This document shows, piece by piece, positions 8,232 through 17,258 of a stretch of DNA of 64,000 nucleotides. The first letter of the stretch is position 1. Each line of letters opens with the position of its first letter. A program made the position numbers and the translations under genes. Under the pieces are notes generated by a model. That model was not told the origin of the DNA. It saw nothing but the letters and a program-made list of their open reading frames with translations, and ran no database searches. Source of the DNA: Armatimonadota bacterium (lineage in GTDB: Bacteria > Armatimonadota > Fimbriimonadia > Fimbriimonadales > Fimbriimonadaceae); the NCBI GenBank assembly GCA_018268315.1, contig JAFDWU010000001.1, positions 978,759 to 1,042,758 of the forward strand, read 5' to 3'.

Positions 8232-9362
8232 GTGCGCTATATTCTTCGTCTGGAATTATCCGGTTTTTACGTTTCCTGCCTGCCTGAGCAGGCGTTACCC
8301 TTGGTGGTGATGCGCGAAAAGCAGGTGCTGGATTGCAATCCGCCTGCCTCTAAGCTCGGCATCAGCGCGGGCATGGGGCAGCGGGAAGCCAAGATGCTGC
8401 TTCAGCAAGGGCAGTTTCTCAACTGGAGCCCGGAACCGTACCTCGCCGCGCAGCGAGCATGGCTAGATATCGCCTGCAACTTCACCGACATCTTAGAGCC
8501 GGATGAGCAGCACACCGCCTACCTGGACCTCACCGCCCACCCCGATCCGCTCGTGATCGCGCTTCGCGCGGTTGACGCCATCCAAGAGCTTGGCTACCGA
8601 GTGCGCTGGGGGCTGGCGAAGACGAAGTGGCTTGCCTGCCTCAGCGCAAAGCTAGAAGCGGGGGCGCGGTCGCTTCAGGAAACCGCCGAGTTCATTTGGC
8701 CGCTGCCCATCCGCCTCCTTCCTATCTCGCTGGAAGCCAGGGAGCGCTTTGAAATGCTGGGCTATCACACCATCGGGCAGGTGGCAAGCCTAAGCCTGCG
8801 GGAGCTAAGAGACCAATTCCGCGATGAGGGGCAGCGCATTTATCAGCTTGCGTGGGGAGGCGGCCACGAGACGGTCCGGGCGCTTTACCCAGAGGGCTGC
8901 CTCTCGGAATATCTGTACTTCGAGAGCCCAATTGAATGCCTGCAAGAGCTTGAACAGGCGGCGAAGGACCTTGCCGAACGCATCGGCGCGGGCTTACAGG
9001 AGCAAGGCATTTGCGGGCGGGAAGTGGTGTTGGTGGTCGAGACCGAAGAGGACTTCAAAGTTCTGCGGCGCACGTTCAACAAACCGCTCGCAAGCGCGCG
9101 CTCGGTTTTGGTGGCGATTTCGGCACTGCTAAAGGACATTTCCGAGCCCATTTGCGGGCTGCGCCTTCGGCTTCCCAACCTGACGAAAGCCAACCTGATC
9201 CAGCTTGCGATCGGCGGCGAAAGCGAGGCGGAAATCGATGGCTCGATACGGGGCATCCAGCAGGTGTTTGGCGAGAAAGCGATCCAGCGGGCATCTGAGG
9301 TTCCGACCGAGCGAAGGGTGCTGGTGCTGAAGGAGTGGCGCGATGCAACAGGCTGGCGATGA
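8232..9362 (+). CDS. ImuB-like inactive Y-family DNA polymerase homologue
   Basis: A Y-family (DinB/UmuC) polymerase relative of 376 residues. Palm, fingers, thumb and little-finger order is recognisable (helix-hairpin-helix-like RFEMLGYHTIGQVASLSLRELRDQF around residues 175-200). The active-site acids are lost: where DinB has D-x-D near residue 8 this protein has LELSGF, and where DinB has the SxDE pair it has HTAYLDL (His-Thr). Loss of these acids is the hallmark of ImuB, which acts as a clamp-tethered adaptor for the error-prone polymerase DnaE2/ImuC. The GTG start at 8232 gives a normal N-terminus. The gene overlaps dnaE2 by 20 bases, so the two are co-translated. No ImuA gene lies upstream. 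An AGTAGAC element at 8221-8227 precedes the start. Confidence 0.85.
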   Translation: MRYILRLELSGFYVSCLPEQALPLVVMREKQVLDCNPPASKLGISAGMGQREAKMLLQQGQFLNWSPEPYLAAQRAWLDIACNFTDILEPDEQHTAYLDLTAHPDPLVIALRAVDAIQELGYRVRWGLAKTKWLACLSAKLEAGARSLQETAEFIWPLPIRLLPISLEARERFEMLGYHTIGQVASLSLRELRDQFRDEGQRIYQLAWGGGHETVRALYPEGCLSEYLYFESPIECLQELEQAAKDLAERIGAGLQEQGICGREVVLVVETEEDFKVLRRTFNKPLASARSVLVAISALLKDISEPICGLRLRLPNLTKANLIQLAIGGESEAEIDGSIRGIQQVFGEKAIQRASEVPTERRVLVLKEWRDATGWR

Positions 9363-12300
9363 ACTGATCGCGCGCTGGCGCGAAGTGGGGCAATGGTGGG
9401 TAAGCGAGCCGCAATGCGAGCGCGTGCGCTATCTAGATTCGCGCGGAATCGTGCGCGAGGACGCCCGTGCCCTGCCTACCGTCGCCCAAGCGCATCAGGC
9501 GGCGGAGTACGATGAAGATCAATCGGAAGAATGGAGCCTGCGCATCCGCAAAACCCGCGATGAAAAGGTAGCCAAGGCCTGCGGGCTCATCCCTGATCTT
9601 CCCACCGTGCTGAAGCGCCAAGTCGCGCGGCCCTATGCGCCGCTGCACGTGTTAAGCGGATACGCCTTCGGGCGTGGCACGATGCTGGCAGTAGAGCTTC
9701 CCGTGCTTGCCGCCCAGGCTGGACTTTCGGCGCTTGCGCTGACCGATCCCTTCTCTCTAGCCGGCGCAGTTGAATTCGTCCACATTGCCCGCAAGAACGG
9801 CGTGAAGCCCTTAGTCGGCGCGACCATCGAGCTGCCGGAAGGCGGCGAACTGGTCTTAATCGCGCGCAACGCAACCGGCTACTGCAACCTAAGCAAGCTG
9901 ATCACTGAATGCCATTTGCAGGAGCCGCGGCTGTTCCCGCTCGGCTCCTGGGAGCGGCTGGCCCGGCACTCGGAAGGCCTGCTTTGCCTGACAGGCGGAG
10001 ACAAGGGGCCGCTGAACCCGCTCATCACTCGCGGAGATTTGGAAAGCGCCGCGCAACTGGCGCAGCGGCTAGTAGAGCTGTACGGCCAACGCCACACCTT
10101 CATCGAGATCGAGCGAAGCTACCTGCCATGGGAAATCCGCACCAACCGCCTGCTGCTGGAACTTGCGGAGAAGCTAAAACTCATGCCGGTGGCAGGCGGG
10201 GAAATCACCCACGCCCGAAGGGATCACTTCCCCGCGCAAGACATCCTCACCTGCGTCGAGACGCTTTGCACGGTGGATGAAATCATCGGCCGAAAGCCCC
10301 TGCGCTCGCCCGAGCAAGAGCAAATCAAACCTCGCCCCCAGCGCGCGCTGAACGCCGAGCGGTTCCTGCGAACCCCTCAGGAAGCCGCCGAGTTATACAG
10401 TGATCAGCCCGAGCTGCTACAAAACACGCTGAGGGTCGCCGAGCTATGCGAGGAGGACGTACTGCCCAAGCGCACCCAGCTGCCCAAGCTCTACGAAAAC
10501 CCAGAAAAGACGCTGGAGCAGGTGGTGTTCGCCGAGGCCGCCTGGCGCTATCCCAACCAGAATCGCCAGCTCACGGCCAGGCTGCGCCACGAGGTAGGCA
10601 GGATCAACCGGCGGGGCTTCGCCCCCATGTTTCTGGTGGTTTGGGATGCCTGCCGCTGGGCGAGAGAGCAAGACATCCACTTCAGCGGGCGGGGGTCGGT
10701 GGTAGATTCCGCAATCGCCTACGCCCTCGGCTTTTCGCGCATCAACGCCTTTAAGCACAAGCTGCACTTCGACCGATTTCTGCCGGAAGACGAGGGCAAG
10801 CGGCCTGACATCGATATCGACTTCGAGGCTCATCGGCGGGACGACGTTCGCAACTACCTGCGCGGTAAGTACGGCGATGCCCACGTCGCCACCGTTGCCG
10901 CCATGGGCAGCTATCGCGTGCGCGGAATCACCCGCGAGGTCGGCAAGGCGCTTGGCCTGCCGCTGGAGACCATCAACTTTCTTTGCAAGCGTCTTCACGG
11001 GGGAGTCTCGGCAAATCAACTAGAGTCAGCGCTGGAAAAGCGGCCCGAACTGCGCAACAGCAACATCCCGAAGGAGAAATTCCAGTGGGTGTTCCGGCTG
11101 GCAGAGCGGCTGATGGACGTTCCCCGCAACATGCGCGCGCACTCCTCGGGGGTGGTGATTTCCTCGCGGCCGCTGGCGGAGACGGTCCCCGTAATGTGGT
11201 CGGGCGCAGAGGAAGTCAAGATCATCCAGTGGGATAAGCGCTCCGCCAAGCACTTCTTTGATAAGTTCGACATCCTGTGCCTGCGCGGGCAGGATGTGCT
11301 TTCTGGAACCGAGCGGATGGTGCGAAGCCACGACCCCACCTTCGACGCCCAGCGCGTGGATTCCGACCACGAAGAGAATTACCGCGCGATGCGCGCGGGC
11401 CAGCTAATCGGCATTCCGCAATCCGCCAGCCCCGCTATGCGGCAGGCGCATCAACGCCTGCGAACGATGAACCTACACGACGCAAGCCTGGTGCAGGCGG
11501 GCATTCGTCCTGGCGTCGGCGGCGCGGTTAAGCTGAACGAGCTTATCCAGCGGCGGCGCGGCAAGCCGTACAGCTTCGTGCATCCCGATCTGGAAGGAAT
11601 CCTCGGCCACACCTACGGCATCATCGTGTATCAGGAGCAGGTCGACCAGCTTCTGCAAACCTTCGCGGGCTACTCCGCCAACAAGGCGGAGCTGATGCGC
11701 GAAGGCATCCACGAAAAGCGCCATCAGCGGTTTGTGGAGGACATCAAAGCCCAGATTTACGAAGACATCAAGGCGCAGGGGTACGGCGTGGAGGTTTGTG
11801 AGCATGTGTACGACCTCGTGGCTGGGTTCCAGGGTTATGGGTTTGCCCAGGGGCACGCCTTGGCGTTCGCCGAGATCTCGCTGCGCTCGATTTACTGCCA
11901 GCGCGAGTTCCCTTCCGAGTACTTTGCCGCCTTGCTGAACGCCCAGCCCGCGGGATATTACGGCCCCCACACCATCGCCAACGAAGCGCGACTGCGGGGG
12001 GCGGCGATTCTTTACCCCGATGTGAACCGAAGCCAAATCGACTTCAGCGTGGAGGATATCCAGTCGAAGGAAGACCCCAAGCTCATCTTTCCGAACGGCG
12101 CGATCCGCGTGGGGCTGCGCCAAATCATGGGGGTATCCGCTGGCTTGCGGGAGCGGATCGTCGCTGAGCGGCCATACAGCTCAATCTTCGACTTCGCTGC
12201 ACGGGCGCGGCCCGAGCAGGACGAGCTGCAGAACCTGGTGCTGTGCGGCGCGCTGGATTCCTTGGGCGAGAACCGGCGGGCGCTGCTGTGGTCGATTCCC

Positions 12301-12840
12301 AAGGCGCTGGATTACGCCCGCGCGGTGGGGAAAGCCGCCGATACGCTGCCGATGATCTTCCCGGAGCCCGCGGTCGCCTTTTCCGGCGAGGACCTGACCC
12401 CCGGCCAGAAGGCGATTTACGAACGGCTGCTGCTGGGCATGGATATCGAGCGCCACCTGATGACCTTCGAGCGCGCGCGGGTGACCTCCAAGTGCGGGCT
12501 GAGCTCCGCTCAGGCAGGATCATCGCCCGCCGGGCATAAGGGCTTCGCGGTCGGCAACCCCATCCGCCTGCGCTTCCCCCCGACCTCCAGCGGCAAGCGG
12601 GTGATGTTCTTCGACCTGGAGGATGAAACCGGGCTGCTGAATGTGACCTGCTTCGATGAAACGTACCAGCGGTACGGCCACGCGGTGGTGTGCAACTCTT
12701 ACGTGACGGTGTTCGGTGAGGCGCAGGATCGAGACGGGCACACCGCGTTCCTGGCGGAGCGCATCTTGCCCTACACGCCGTGCCTGGAGAATCAGACCGT
12801 CGAGCCGGTGGTCAAGCTCGCGGATTTCTTGGTGGGCTAG
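9343..12840 (+). CDS. dnaE2: Error-prone DNA polymerase III alpha subunit DnaE2 (ImuC)
   Basis: C-family replicative-type polymerase of the short DnaE2 class (1165 residues including an extension), used in damage tolerance and mutagenesis. The catalytic palm motif PDIDIDFE is near residues 488-495; the finger, helix-hairpin-helix and a C-terminal OB-fold (about 1055-1140, IRLRFPPTS to VTVFGEAQDRDG) follow in the normal order. The PHP domain (about 97-240) has lost metal-binding residues: HVLSGYAFG replaces the usual HxHS motif and LTDPF replaces TDHD, so no PHP nuclease activity is expected. Unusually, about 95 residues precede the PHP domain and contain RWREVGQWWV...ERVRYLDSRGIVRED, which resembles the small DUF6504-type domain found next to ImuB genes. 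It overlaps the ImuB-like gene and forms a mutasome operon. Confidence 0.92.
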   Translation: MQQAGDELIARWREVGQWWVSEPQCERVRYLDSRGIVREDARALPTVAQAHQAAEYDEDQSEEWSLRIRKTRDEKVAKACGLIPDLPTVLKRQVARPYAPLHVLSGYAFGRGTMLAVELPVLAAQAGLSALALTDPFSLAGAVEFVHIARKNGVKPLVGATIELPEGGELVLIARNATGYCNLSKLITECHLQEPRLFPLGSWERLARHSEGLLCLTGGDKGPLNPLITRGDLESAAQLAQRLVELYGQRHTFIEIERSYLPWEIRTNRLLLELAEKLKLMPVAGGEITHARRDHFPAQDILTCVETLCTVDEIIGRKPLRSPEQEQIKPRPQRALNAERFLRTPQEAAELYSDQPELLQNTLRVAELCEEDVLPKRTQLPKLYENPEKTLEQVVFAEAAWRYPNQNRQLTARLRHEVGRINRRGFAPMFLVVWDACRWAREQDIHFSGRGSVVDSAIAYALGFSRINAFKHKLHFDRFLPEDEGKRPDIDIDFEAHRRDDVRNYLRGKYGDAHVATVAAMGSYRVRGITREVGKALGLPLETINFLCKRLHGGVSANQLESALEKRPELRNSNIPKEKFQWVFRLAERLMDVPRNMRAHSSGVVISSRPLAETVPVMWSGAEEVKIIQWDKRSAKHFFDKFDILCLRGQDVLSGTERMVRSHDPTFDAQRVDSDHEENYRAMRAGQLIGIPQSASPAMRQAHQRLRTMNLHDASLVQAGIRPGVGGAVKLNELIQRRRGKPYSFVHPDLEGILGHTYGIIVYQEQVDQLLQTFAGYSANKAELMREGIHEKRHQRFVEDIKAQIYEDIKAQGYGVEVCEHVYDLVAGFQGYGFAQGHALAFAEISLRSIYCQREFPSEYFAALLNAQPAGYYGPHTIANEARLRGAAILYPDVNRSQIDFSVEDIQSKEDPKLIFPNGAIRVGLRQIMGVSAGLRERIVAERPYSSIFDFAARARPEQDELQNLVLCGALDSLGENRRALLWSIPKALDYARAVGKAADTLPMIFPEPAVAFSGEDLTPGQKAIYERLLLGMDIERHLMTFERARVTSKCGLSSAQAGSSPAGHKGFAVGNPIRLRFPPTSSGKRVMFFDLEDETGLLNVTCFDETYQRYGHAVVCNSYVTVFGEAQDRDGHTAFLAERILPYTPCLENQTVEPVVKLADFLVG

Positions 12841-13820
12841 CCTGATGACCCGCTTGCAAGGACGGGGGTAGTGATCACTGCGACATCCTCTTCCGGCTCC
12901 AGCTTTCGCCGCTGCGCGGATTTCTTCAACCTTAGCGCAGGTTTTTCAACCAAGAACCATGAAAGCGCCGCCGCGAGGGCGGTCGCGGCGAGGGCGCAAG
13001 GAATCAGCACCATCTCTCGCCCGATTGAAGGCATGACCACCATTGCGAAAATGATCGGGGAGTGCCAGATGTAGATGCCGTAAGACAGATCCGGAATCTT
13101 GGCTTTAGCTTGCGGCAGATTCACGGCGGCGGTTATCGCACCGAAGACCTGCAAGCCAAGCAGCAAACCGTAGATCGGCACGATGGGGATGTTCCCGGCG
13201 ACGATGCACAGCACCGAAAGCCACACCGGAATCTTTGAAAGCTTCTCCCGGTAGACGTACAGCAGGTTGCCCACAATAAAGCCCTCAGCGGTGAAGAAGA
13301 GGCGATAGGCAAAGAGGTGGTCGGGCCAGACGCACGATAGCACGGTAAATAAGACCAGCGCAAACCAAAGGAACGCGGGTCGCTTGAACGCCCCCAGCAA
13401 GTAGACGATCACCATGCTCGCGTAGAGGCAATCTTCCACGCCGAGCGACCACAGCGGCGCCACGCCGTCCTTGGTGCCGTAGCCCAGGGTCACGTAGTCG
13501 ATGATAGTCGCCCACATTACGTGGACTCCGAAATAGAGGCCCACGCAGGCAAGCATCGGAATCAACGCGGGAATGGTGCGGAGGAACCGCTTCCTGGCGA
13601 AGACCCACAGCGACTCCGAAGAAGCGAGCGATGCCGGGATAAGGAAGCCGCTCAGCGCCACGAAGGTCGGGACGGCATTCAGGAAGACGGCGGGTGATCT
13701 CACGCTGCCAGGAAGCAGCAGCGCTCCCCACAGGTGGGTGAACACGACCTCGACGGCAAGGTACAGCCGAAGGTAATCGAAGTTATTGAAATGCCGGGGC
13801 TTAGCGTCCACCGGTTTCAT
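12837..13820 (-). CDS. Acyltransferase 3 family membrane protein
   Basis: Integral membrane O-acyltransferase of the OafA/NodX type, which moves acetyl or similar groups onto surface polysaccharides or other targets. It opens with the family N-terminus FDYLRLYLAVEVVFTHLW (active-site His near residue 30) and has about ten hydrophobic segments over 327 residues, plus the typical YGIYIWHSPI segment. The C-terminal tail is short and charged. A TATAAT at 13819-13824 overlaps the ATG at 13820, so if transcription starts 7 bases further the real first codon may be GTG 13811 (Val4). It is convergent with dnaE2 (stops overlap by four bases). No sugar-polymer locus surrounds it, so the acceptor is unknown. 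Confidence 0.85.
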   Translation of the reverse strand: MKPVDAKPRHFNNFDYLRLYLAVEVVFTHLWGALLLPGSVRSPAVFLNAVPTFVALSGFLIPASLASSESLWVFARKRFLRTIPALIPMLACVGLYFGVHVMWATIIDYVTLGYGTKDGVAPLWSLGVEDCLYASMVIVYLLGAFKRPAFLWFALVLFTVLSCVWPDHLFAYRLFFTAEGFIVGNLLYVYREKLSKIPVWLSVLCIVAGNIPIVPIYGLLLGLQVFGAITAAVNLPQAKAKIPDLSYGIYIWHSPIIFAMVVMPSIGREMVLIPCALAATALAAALSWFLVEKPALRLKKSAQRRKLEPEEDVAVITTPVLASGSSG

Positions 13821-13852
13821 TATATGGCCTTCGCTTAAGGTTGGCGGCGAAC

Positions 13853-14338
13853 TTAGTCTAAGCCGAACGAGATGTACTCCTGGCCCTTGTCCTTATCCGG
13901 ATCGTCATCCGCCTTCGCGCGCACCACGTTAATCGCATCGAAGACCGCCTTGCGGGTGGCGGCATCGGTCGGCAGCTTCGCCACCAATTCGCCGCCGAAG
14001 GTCTTGTTGCCCATCTCCTTTATCGTCTCGCACTTGCACATGCGAACCTCAGGCGCGCCCGCGGTGTAGAGGGATTCGGTGATTTGGGACACCACCTCTT
14101 TGCTCACCTTGAAGAGCACGTGATCATCGGCAGCGAGCCATTGCCTCGCCTCTTGCCCCTCGGCGAAATCCTTGGCATCCTCCGCCCGATCCTGCTGCTC
14201 TTGAGACTGGACGGCTTGGGCTGAGGAGCCTTGCACGGAACCTGAATCCGAGGCGGCGTCATCCTTGTGGCATCCGCATAACCCCACGGCAAGCAAGACC
14301 AGCACCAGCTGGCCGAATGAATTCAGCTTAAACCCCAT
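13853..14338 (-). CDS. Predicted lipoprotein, 161 residues
   Basis: I take ATG 14338 because it gives a lipoprotein signal: MGFKLNSFGQLVLVLLAVGLCGCHKDD, with an LCGC lipobox before the acidic mature start. The frame is open further upstream but that part is not protein-like. The mature part has a low-complexity Ser/Gln/Asp linker (about 30-70) and a C-terminal region with CKCETIKEMG and DAATRKAVFDAINVVRAKAD. I do not recognise a domain. It is divergent from the pilin operon (139-base gap) and might be linked to it, but nothing in the sequence proves that. Confidence 0.65.
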   Translation of the reverse strand: MGFKLNSFGQLVLVLLAVGLCGCHKDDAASDSGSVQGSSAQAVQSQEQQDRAEDAKDFAEGQEARQWLAADDHVLFKVSKEVVSQITESLYTAGAPEVRMCKCETIKEMGNKTFGGELVAKLPTDAATRKAVFDAINVVRAKADDDPDKDKGQEYISFGLD

Positions 14339-14477
14339 AATTTCCCCACTTCTTGGACCACCCGCCGAAAAGACATGTTCCGGCTTCTGCAAGAAAATGA
14401 TGCCCAGGCAAAAACTAGTAACTCTTGTTAAGAAATCGGACTCCCCGCATGGAAGACAGGCTCGGGCGAAACTAGAA

Positions 14478-14951
14478 ATGGCGAAAAAGAAGATACCAAT
14501 ATCGCGAGTTCGAAAAGGGTCATTCATGATTGATGCCCTCACGGCTCTGTTCGTTTTATGCATCGCAGCGGTGGCACTGTTTGCGGCTTTGCCGGTTGTG
14601 CAGAAGACCGGCTCTCTCAGCGGCGACCAAGCGAAGGCGACCTATATCGCCACGAAGTACATCGAACAGCTGCAAACGTTGAAGACAAGCGATCTAACCA
14701 AGACGAACTTGGCAACATTGAACCTGATCGATAGCGGCCAGACAAGCCTTCCTTACTCGTTCAAGAACATCCCGCTAGATGACGGATCGTATTACAGCCC
14801 GGCCAAGATGCTCAAGGGCGCAACCGCAACCTTGAACCTCACCAGCATCGATGCGAATTCGGTGAGGTGCGACGTGACGATCTCCTGGAAGAGCGCGACG
14901 AACCATCAGGAAACCCTGACTACCGGCACCATCATCGGGGGTTACAAATGA
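14478..14951 (+). CDS. Type IV pilin-like protein (minor pilin, PilV/GspI position)
   Basis: A 157-residue prepilin-like protein. ATG 14478 gives a short basic leader (AKKKIPISRVRKG) followed by SFMIDALTALFVLCIAAVALFAALPVV, a class III-style prepilin signal with Asp in place of the usual Glu5 and a long hydrophobic helix. The rest is a small beta-rich head (SYYSPAKMLKGATATLNLTSIDANSVRCDVTISW). It is the first of three genes joined by overlap (ATGA with the next), all with pilin-type N-termini, so a minor-pilin or pseudopilin operon. The protein would be processed by PilD peptidase in the inner membrane. The assembly ATPase and platform genes are not in the window. Confidence 0.78.
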   Translation: MAKKKIPISRVRKGSFMIDALTALFVLCIAAVALFAALPVVQKTGSLSGDQAKATYIATKYIEQLQTLKTSDLTKTNLATLNLIDSGQTSLPYSFKNIPLDDGSYYSPAKMLKGATATLNLTSIDANSVRCDVTISWKSATNHQETLTTGTIIGGYK

Positions 14952-15508
14952 AGAGGCGCGGATTTTCGCTTATCGAGATGATGAGCAGCATGGTCATCGT
15001 GTCGCTGGTCTTCTTAGGCCTGGGCGCGATGCTGGTGAACGGTATGAAGGGGTTCAGCCGCTCCTCGAACGACATCACCGTCACCAACGCCAACGCCCAG
15101 AATATGCGACGCATTACCGATGCCCTGCGCGGCGCTATGGGCGTCAACATCAACGGCACCGGAACCCAGATTACGTTTAGCTATCCAAAACTATCGACCA
15201 CCACCGATCCGGTGACGGGCGAGAAGGAGCAGATCATCCCCGTAACCTCGGATGGCGTACTCCGCTCCTATACCGTCGACTTTGCGGCGGGCACGCTGAA
15301 GGATCAGAACAACCGCATCCTGGTGAAGAACATTATTTCCACTGATCCGCAGGTGGGATCGAGCCAGTACGGGCAGGCCTATTGCCCGTTCAACTATTCG
15401 ATCATCGGCGGGCAACAAGCCGTAACTATCAACTTAATCACGCAAACCGGTCTGAACAGCTACAAGCGTTACCAGCGGTTCAAAACTACTGTATTTTTGA
15501 GGTCTTAA
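14948..15508 (+). CDS. Type IV pilin-like protein (PilW/GspJ-type)
   Basis: Begins MKRRGFSLIEMMSSMVIVSLVFLGLGAML, a textbook prepilin signal: basic leader, cleavage before Phe, Glu5 present, hydrophobic helix. 186 residues. The head domain has beta strands and a central loop (TTDPVTGEKEQIIPVTSDG) like PilW/PulJ heads. The ATG start overlaps the previous stop (ATGA), so it is translationally coupled. It likely forms part of the tip complex of a type IV pilus or type II secretion pseudopilus with its neighbours. Confidence 0.85.
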   Translation: MKRRGFSLIEMMSSMVIVSLVFLGLGAMLVNGMKGFSRSSNDITVTNANAQNMRRITDALRGAMGVNINGTGTQITFSYPKLSTTTDPVTGEKEQIIPVTSDGVLRSYTVDFAAGTLKDQNNRILVKNIISTDPQVGSSQYGQAYCPFNYSIIGGQQAVTINLITQTGLNSYKRYQRFKTTVFLRS

Positions 15509-15509
15509 A

Positions 15510-17159
15510 ATGAACCAAAAGAAGGGATTCGCATCAACGATCATGCTCCTCGGTCTCGTCATCATCGGGGCTCTTTGCGTTGCCGCCGCCAACATGTCGG
15601 TCAACTCCATAAAGGTAGCAACCAGCAACCGAGATGAACAAATTGCCGTTCAGGCGGCCCAGGCCGGACTTGAGCAAGCCACCGCCCGCGCCTTCGCATC
15701 ATTGAATGCGAACAATGGCGCGTTCGTGACCACAACTTACAACGACATGGGCACGGTGTTGAACCCGATCGCATCCGGATGCACCGCAACCGCCACTATC
15801 CAGCCGCAGGCGAACAACACCTACGCCTACGTGACCTCGACCGTCACCTACAAGAACTTCACGAAGAGCTTCCGCTCGGTGATCAAGTGCAAGAACGTGG
15901 GCGTTTGGAACAATGCCATCTTCGCCGGCGTTGGCGCTTCCGGCCAGGCGATTAACGGCAACGTCCAGATTCGTGGATCGGTCCACATTCTTGGTGATGG
16001 CGAACCTTATGTCGACGCCGCGGGCATCGGCACCTACTTTGCCGGCGATCCGTTCACGGATAGCAACCACAACGGCGTATGGGATCCGGGTGAGCCCTAT
16101 ACCGACGTGTTGCATGTAGGCCACTACGTGGGACCCGACCCCTACAACGACCTGAACGGTAACGGTGTGTATGATCCGCCGCTGACCCAAACCAGCTTGA
16201 ACGACACGATGAGCGGTACCGCTTACATCGGGAACAATTACGACCAGATTCCGGCCGGATTGTCCACCGTCATTCCCGCCGCCCCAACCGTAAACGGCAT
16301 TCAGACCCTGAGCGCCGAGATGCGCGCAAAGCATGGTCAGGTAAGCATCAACGGTAACGCCTCAATCGGAACGAACTCCATCATCAACGGCGGTATGTCG
16401 AAGTCGACGATGGACGGCATGTACGTAAGCGATGGCTACACCGGCAACCAAGGCGCGGCCCACGTTTACAGCGATAACGGAACCACCAACGGCTACGACC
16501 TCGGCGCCCTCGGCATCACATTCCCAATCATCAGCGGCATCGGCTCTCAGCAGTACGTGGATGGCAGCGGCAACACCTGGAACAGCATGACTGCCTACTA
16601 CAGCGCTCGTTCGCTGTCGGTGAACATCAACACGATTACCGCATCGACGACGGCCTTTTCGTATGGACCGGATCAGTACGGCAACAAGATCAGCTTCACA
16701 CCGAAGACGAACAATACTGCGGCAGTGCTGACGGTTACCGGCATCGTCAGCGTGCCTGGCAACCTGCAGATCGGCGCGAAAGATACGATCACCTACAAGG
16801 GGAACGGAACGATCTACAGCCCGGGCAATATCAACATCGATGGCAACCTTACGCCGGCTTCGGGCCAGGTGTTTCCGACCACCACCGCGCTTGGATGGGT
16901 GGCGAAAGGCAACATCAATCTGGCTACCGGCAATGGCTCGTCTCAGCTGACGATGGCAGGGGCGTTCTATGCGCAGGACACCATCGTGAGCGCGAAGCAG
17001 AACAACATCGCGGGAACGTTTGTGGCTTCCTATTTCAACATGGGAAACAACGTGCCGTCGATCTTCCAGGTGCCGAGCCTGGCCACCCACCTCCCGCCAG
17101 GCATGCCCGGCGGCAACTCTTACTTCACGCTGCAGCAGCAGGGTTGGCGAGAGCGGTAA
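15510..17159 (+). CDS. PilX-like tip protein with calcium-loop repeats and beta-solenoid domain
   Basis: A 549-residue protein with a PilX-type N-terminus (NQKKGFASTIMLLGLVIIGALCVAAAN) that lacks Glu5, as tip pilins do, and a helix with AAQAGLEQATARAF. After about residue 130 comes a large head. Two acidic loops near residues 180-199 (DPFTDSNHNGVWDPGEPYTD) and 210-224 (DPYNDLNGNGVYDPP) look like dockerin/EF-hand-type calcium loops. The C-terminal half (about 330-530) is rich in short strands with Gly and Asn turns (GNLQIGAK, GNGTIYSPGNINIDGN), as in beta-solenoid or polymer-forming domains. It could be an adhesin displayed at the tip of the pilus made with the two upstream gene products. A strong terminator follows. 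Confidence 0.8.
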   Translation: MNQKKGFASTIMLLGLVIIGALCVAAANMSVNSIKVATSNRDEQIAVQAAQAGLEQATARAFASLNANNGAFVTTTYNDMGTVLNPIASGCTATATIQPQANNTYAYVTSTVTYKNFTKSFRSVIKCKNVGVWNNAIFAGVGASGQAINGNVQIRGSVHILGDGEPYVDAAGIGTYFAGDPFTDSNHNGVWDPGEPYTDVLHVGHYVGPDPYNDLNGNGVYDPPLTQTSLNDTMSGTAYIGNNYDQIPAGLSTVIPAAPTVNGIQTLSAEMRAKHGQVSINGNASIGTNSIINGGMSKSTMDGMYVSDGYTGNQGAAHVYSDNGTTNGYDLGALGITFPIISGIGSQQYVDGSGNTWNSMTAYYSARSLSVNINTITASTTAFSYGPDQYGNKISFTPKTNNTAAVLTVTGIVSVPGNLQIGAKDTITYKGNGTIYSPGNINIDGNLTPASGQVFPTTTALGWVAKGNINLATGNGSSQLTMAGAFYAQDTIVSAKQNNIAGTFVASYFNMGNNVPSIFQVPSLATHLPPGMPGGNSYFTLQQQGWRER

Positions 17160-17180
17160 ACGCGTAGGCTCGCGGGATAG

Positions 17181-17220
17181 GAAATACGGCTTGCTCTCGG
17201 GCAAGCCGTATTTCTGTTTG
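17181..17220 (+). terminator. Strong intrinsic terminator of the pilin operon
   Basis: A perfect 14-base stem (GAAATACGGCTTGC with GCAAGCCGTATTTC), 6-base loop TCTCGG, then TGTTTG. One of the clearest hairpins in the window; it separates the pilin operon from the decaying patch. Confidence 0.9.
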
Positions 17221-17245
17221 CCCAACGAGAAGTAAGCAAGTCTGC

Positions 17246-17251
17246 TATCTT
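17246..17251 (+). promoter_or_regulatory. -10-like hexamer 7 bases before a GTG start
   Basis: TATCTT followed by 7 bases and then GTG 17259, the first codon of the lipoprotein gene. It fits the leaderless start pattern seen at several other genes in the window. Confidence 0.45.
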
Positions 17252-17258
17252 ATTGGTC

